Assembly (NCBI GenBank): GCA_001189075.1
Contig: LFCN01000005.1
Span: 1 to 5,609 of the forward strand
Direction: 5' to 3'
Source: Parcubacteria bacterium C7867-004
Lineage (GTDB): Bacteria > Patescibacteria > Paceibacteria > UBA9973 > UBA2103
Length of the DNA: 5,609 nt
The notes under the pieces were generated by a model. It ran no database searches, had not been told where the DNA came from, and worked only from the letters and a program-made list of their open reading frames with translations. Each line of letters begins with the position of its first letter. The first letter of the stretch is position 1. Below are positions 3,602 to 5,609 of the stretch, piece by piece. Position numbers and translations under genes: made by a program.

Positions 3602-5609
3602 CTACGGTGCCGGAGCAGGTACTGGCTCTGGAGCAGGTGCCGGAGCGGGTGCTGGCTCAGGAGCCGGTTCCGGTGCTGCAGGAGCTGGGATACCAACCAC
3701 AGTCACTATTCTCGACACGTGCGCCTCGTTTCCTGCCGCATCCGCTACCGAGTACGAGACGGTGTAGGTTCCGGGAGTCTGAGCATCTACCGTTCCCGAG
3801 ACCTGGATAGCGCTCGTAAGATCGCCGTCAACCGCGTCGTTTGCGGTAGCACCCGGATCGCTCCAGCTTCCGCCAGCTGCAATCTCGCTTGCCGCAGGAC
3901 CATTAAGACTGATGCTCGGCGCGACGGTATCTCCGGTACCCGACGGATCACTCGGCGGAGTCGACGTTCCTCCTCCCTCTCCTCCCGTCGTTGGCGCAGG
4001 AGTTGGGGTTGGTGCCGGAGTTGGGTGCGGGATGATCTCGAGACCACCCGGAGACGCGAGCTGTCCTTCGGTCTGGAGGATGAAGTAATCAAAGGAAACA
4101 TCACTTGCTTGCGCGCTTTCAAGCGTAACCCTGAAGCTTCCCTCCTTCTTCTCGGTTACGTACCACGCACCGGTTACCTGCGACGTGAAGGTGACGAATA
4201 CCTTCGATGTCGGGAGGACGTAGTCGTTCTCAACTTCAACCGTGATGTTTCCAGCGAGGATGGTCTCGCTGGAAGCGGAACTCCGTCCTTCCTCGTCAGT
4301 CGATACGGCGAGCTGGCGGAAGACGAGTTTCTCGAAGGTCGCCATGCCGTTCTCAACCATGATGCCGAAGGATGCAAGCACGCTCTTCACGGTGGACGTC
4401 GCGAGCTCGATCGCGCTTGCTCCCGGAGCGCCGGCGATCTCGAGCGCGGCTAAGCGCGCGTCGATCGTATCAAGACGCTCTCCAACAAGATCAAGTCGAG
4501 TGCCGAAGTTCTGGAGTCCCGCGATCGCATAGCTCGCCATGCCATAGAGGTCGGCGACTCCTGAAGTCACGAGCACTTCGGACGGAAGATCAACGTCAAC
4601 CGAGCTTGAGCCGAACACGAAGCTCATCGGGGTCGCAGCCACCCGGAAGCTCTGTGCGGTAACCGCACCTGATGAAGTAAGTGAGCCAGTCTCAATGGAA
4701 GAAGCGACGAGTGCGTGCGTCTGCGTTTCCTGTTCCTCAGCGAGCGCTACACGGCTTTCAACGCTCGAAAGTCGAACATCAAGCGTGCTGGTCGCGAGTG
4801 AGAGCGTGCCGACGGTCCGATCGAGTTCCTTTACGCCCTGGATTGCAAGCGCTGAGAGCGAGGCGTAGTCGACACTCATCTTTCCATCGACGCCGTATAC
4901 CACCTCCGGAACGAACTCCTTGAGTTCCTGCGCAATGAAGCCGAGACCCTTCGATTCAGTACCTATATAGGTGAAGCTGCGAGGGGTGAGGGAACGGATT
5001 GTGTCGAGGCCATAGTGGATATTCTCGATATTCTCCTTGTAGGCGCGATCGGAAGCGTTCGTGAACTGACCGTTGGCCTGGAGCGTGGCGGTATTGAGTG
5101 TTCCTGCTGTATCGCCGCCATAGAAGCTGAGTACGCCGCTAGTGTCCATGAAGAGGGATCGGAAGTCGCTATTGCCGGTCTCCGCTATCCAGAGACCTCC
5201 TGCGGCAGTGTTCGCCGATTGCGTAATAGCCACGCGGCTACCCGGGCTTGAGGAGCCGATACCTACGTTGCCGGACGCGCCGATGGTGAAGTAGGTGGCA
5301 CCGGTTGAGGTCGCGACCGAGAAGATGCTGCTGCTATTGTCGAGCGTGTCGACTTGAAGCGTTGAGCTTCCGACCGAGTTCTCGACTGCGAATGCAGAAG
5401 TTATATCTGACGTCGTCTTGAATCGACTACCCGTGTTTCCGGACACTGAGAAGAGCCAGTTCGGGGTAGTGGAACCGATACCTACGCGGCCGCTGTTGGT
5501 CACAATGAAATTCGTCGCGGTCGAGGAGCCGATAACAAATGCTGGTGCTGTACCTATCGCATTCGGGTTAATCGAGAACGCTCCCCACGGCGTAGTACTT
5601 GAGATACCC
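3602..5609 (-). CDS. Surface/fibre protein: GIGS repeats, peptidase S74, DUF5011 (5' end outside window)
   Basis: The frame is open at base 5609 (at least 668 residues) and ends at TAG 3604-3602. The GTG at 5503 is not the true start: the repeat pattern continues in frame upstream of it. Order seen, by window position: fibre-type repeats centred on ISSTTP (about 5605-5588), VGIGSTTP (5485-5462) and VGIGSSSP (5266-5243); a peptidase S74 intramolecular chaperone domain at about 5056-4820, with the Ser and Lys of SDRAYKENI and the conserved GLGFIAQELKEFVPEVV; short coiled coils near 4790-4720 and 4510-4440; a beta domain to about 4065; a Pro/Thr linker (about 4030-3990); a DUF5011 Ig-like domain (3928-3692) with DTVAP, GGSWSDPGA and YSVADAAGNE; and a Pro-Ala-Glu tail. 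Known: S74 domains trimerise fibres and cut themselves off just before the Ser. An extracellular fibre or adhesin role is inferred. No LPXTG or membrane anchor is seen at the C-terminus. Confidence 0.9.
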   Translation of the reverse strand, partial: GISSTTPWGAFSINPNAIGTAPAFVIGSSTATNFIVTNSGRVGIGSTTPNWLFSVSGNTGSRFKTTSDITSAFAVENSVGSSTLQVDTLDNSSSIFSVATSTGATYFTIGASGNVGIGSSSPGSRVAITQSANTAAGGLWIAETGNSDFRSLFMDTSGVLSFYGGDTAGTLNTATLQANGQFTNASDRAYKENIENIHYGLDTIRSLTPRSFTYIGTESKGLGFIAQELKEFVPEVVYGVDGKMSVDYASLSALAIQGVKELDRTVGTLSLATSTLDVRLSSVESRVALAEEQETQTHALVASSIETGSLTSSGAVTAQSFRVAATPMSFVFGSSSVDVDLPSEVLVTSGVADLYGMASYAIAGLQNFGTRLDLVGERLDTIDARLAALEIAGAPGASAIELATSTVKSVLASFGIMVENGMATFEKLVFRQLAVSTDEEGRSSASSETILAGNITVEVENDYVLPTSKVFVTFTSQVTGAWYVTEKKEGSFRVTLESAQASDVSFDYFILQTEGQLASPGGLEIIPHPTPAPTPTPAPTTGGEGGGTSTPPSDPSGTGDTVAPSISLNGPAASEIAAGGSWSDPGATANDAVDGDLTSAIQVSGTVDAQTPGTYTVSYSVADAAGNEAHVSRIVTVVGIPAPAAPEPAPEPAPAPAPAPEPVPAPAP
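3606..3665 (-). repeat. Two 30-bp tandem repeats coding the Pro-Ala-Glu tail
   Basis: Two adjacent 30-base units (3606-3635 and 3636-3665) match at 26 of 30 positions, and a degenerate third copy follows to about 3682. On the minus strand they encode ten-residue units of the type APEPxPAPAP that form the extreme C-terminus of the surface protein. The stop codon follows directly. Such extended Pro-rich tails are typical wall-spanning or spacer segments; copy number could vary by slippage. Confidence 0.7.

Noticed and set aside
3606..3682. Possible CRISPR or regulatory repeat array
   Set aside because: The units are contiguous with no spacers, and they encode an in-frame Pro-Ala-Glu tail.
3481..3696. 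Minus-strand frame bridging the surface-protein end and the secreted-protein start
   Set aside because: It is out of frame with both real genes and its product is a compositional artefact of the Pro-Ala repeat; both flanking proteins end and begin sensibly without a frameshift.
3719..4453. Long plus-strand open frame (244 codons)
   Set aside because: It is opposite the DUF5011 and beta-domain part of the surface protein. The product is Arg/Ser-rich low complexity, with no recognisable domain or start signal.
5501..5503. GTG as start of the surface protein
   Set aside because: The frame continues to the window edge, and the upstream translation contains another repeat of the same type (ISSTTP), so the GTG encodes an internal valine.

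Overview
The window looks like chromosomal DNA from a small-genome bacterium of the Candidate Phyla Radiation (Patescibacteria, probably a Parcubacteria-type lineage). This placement is inferred from three things. A secreted repeat protein combines GIGS/TTP repeats, a peptidase S74 domain and a DUF5011 Ig-like domain. A short exported protein ends in a Leu-Gly-Gly repeat tail. Most genes lack a Shine-Dalgarno sequence. No taxonomic marker gene is present, so the placement is moderate at best. The standard genetic code is consistent, as no gene needs in-frame UGA readthrough.

All six supported genes lie on the minus strand, so transcription runs from right to left. Right part (5609 to 1642): the 3' part of a large surface or fibre protein (open at the window edge); 18 bases later a 269-residue secreted protein preceded by an excellent extended -10 promoter that would give a leaderless mRNA; 16 bases later a complete type I glyceraldehyde-3-phosphate dehydrogenase (gap). 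A strong GC-rich hairpin with T-tracts at 1592-1619 closes this unit.

Left part (about 1590 to 1): a second co-directional unit begins. A leader with three small hairpins is followed by a SymE-like/AbrB-fold small protein. A helical 87-residue protein of unknown function overlaps its 3' end by 41 bases. After an 80-base leader with a striking long inverted repeat comes a P-loop ATPase of the phage AAA/Sak4-like type, which has no stop before base 1. By eye this part is less GC-rich than the right part. Together with the phage-type ATPase and the SymE-like protein, this suggests an accessory or phage-derived cassette next to the housekeeping gap gene. No integrase, tRNA or att site is visible to prove it.

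No rRNA, tRNA, CRISPR array or insertion sequence was seen, and no gene-free stretch exceeds about 105 bases. No fully new system can be demonstrated from the sequence. The best leads are the SymE-like/87-residue/ATPase cassette with its structured leaders, the leaderless promoter, the S74 domain placed in mid-protein, and the repeat tail of the secreted protein.
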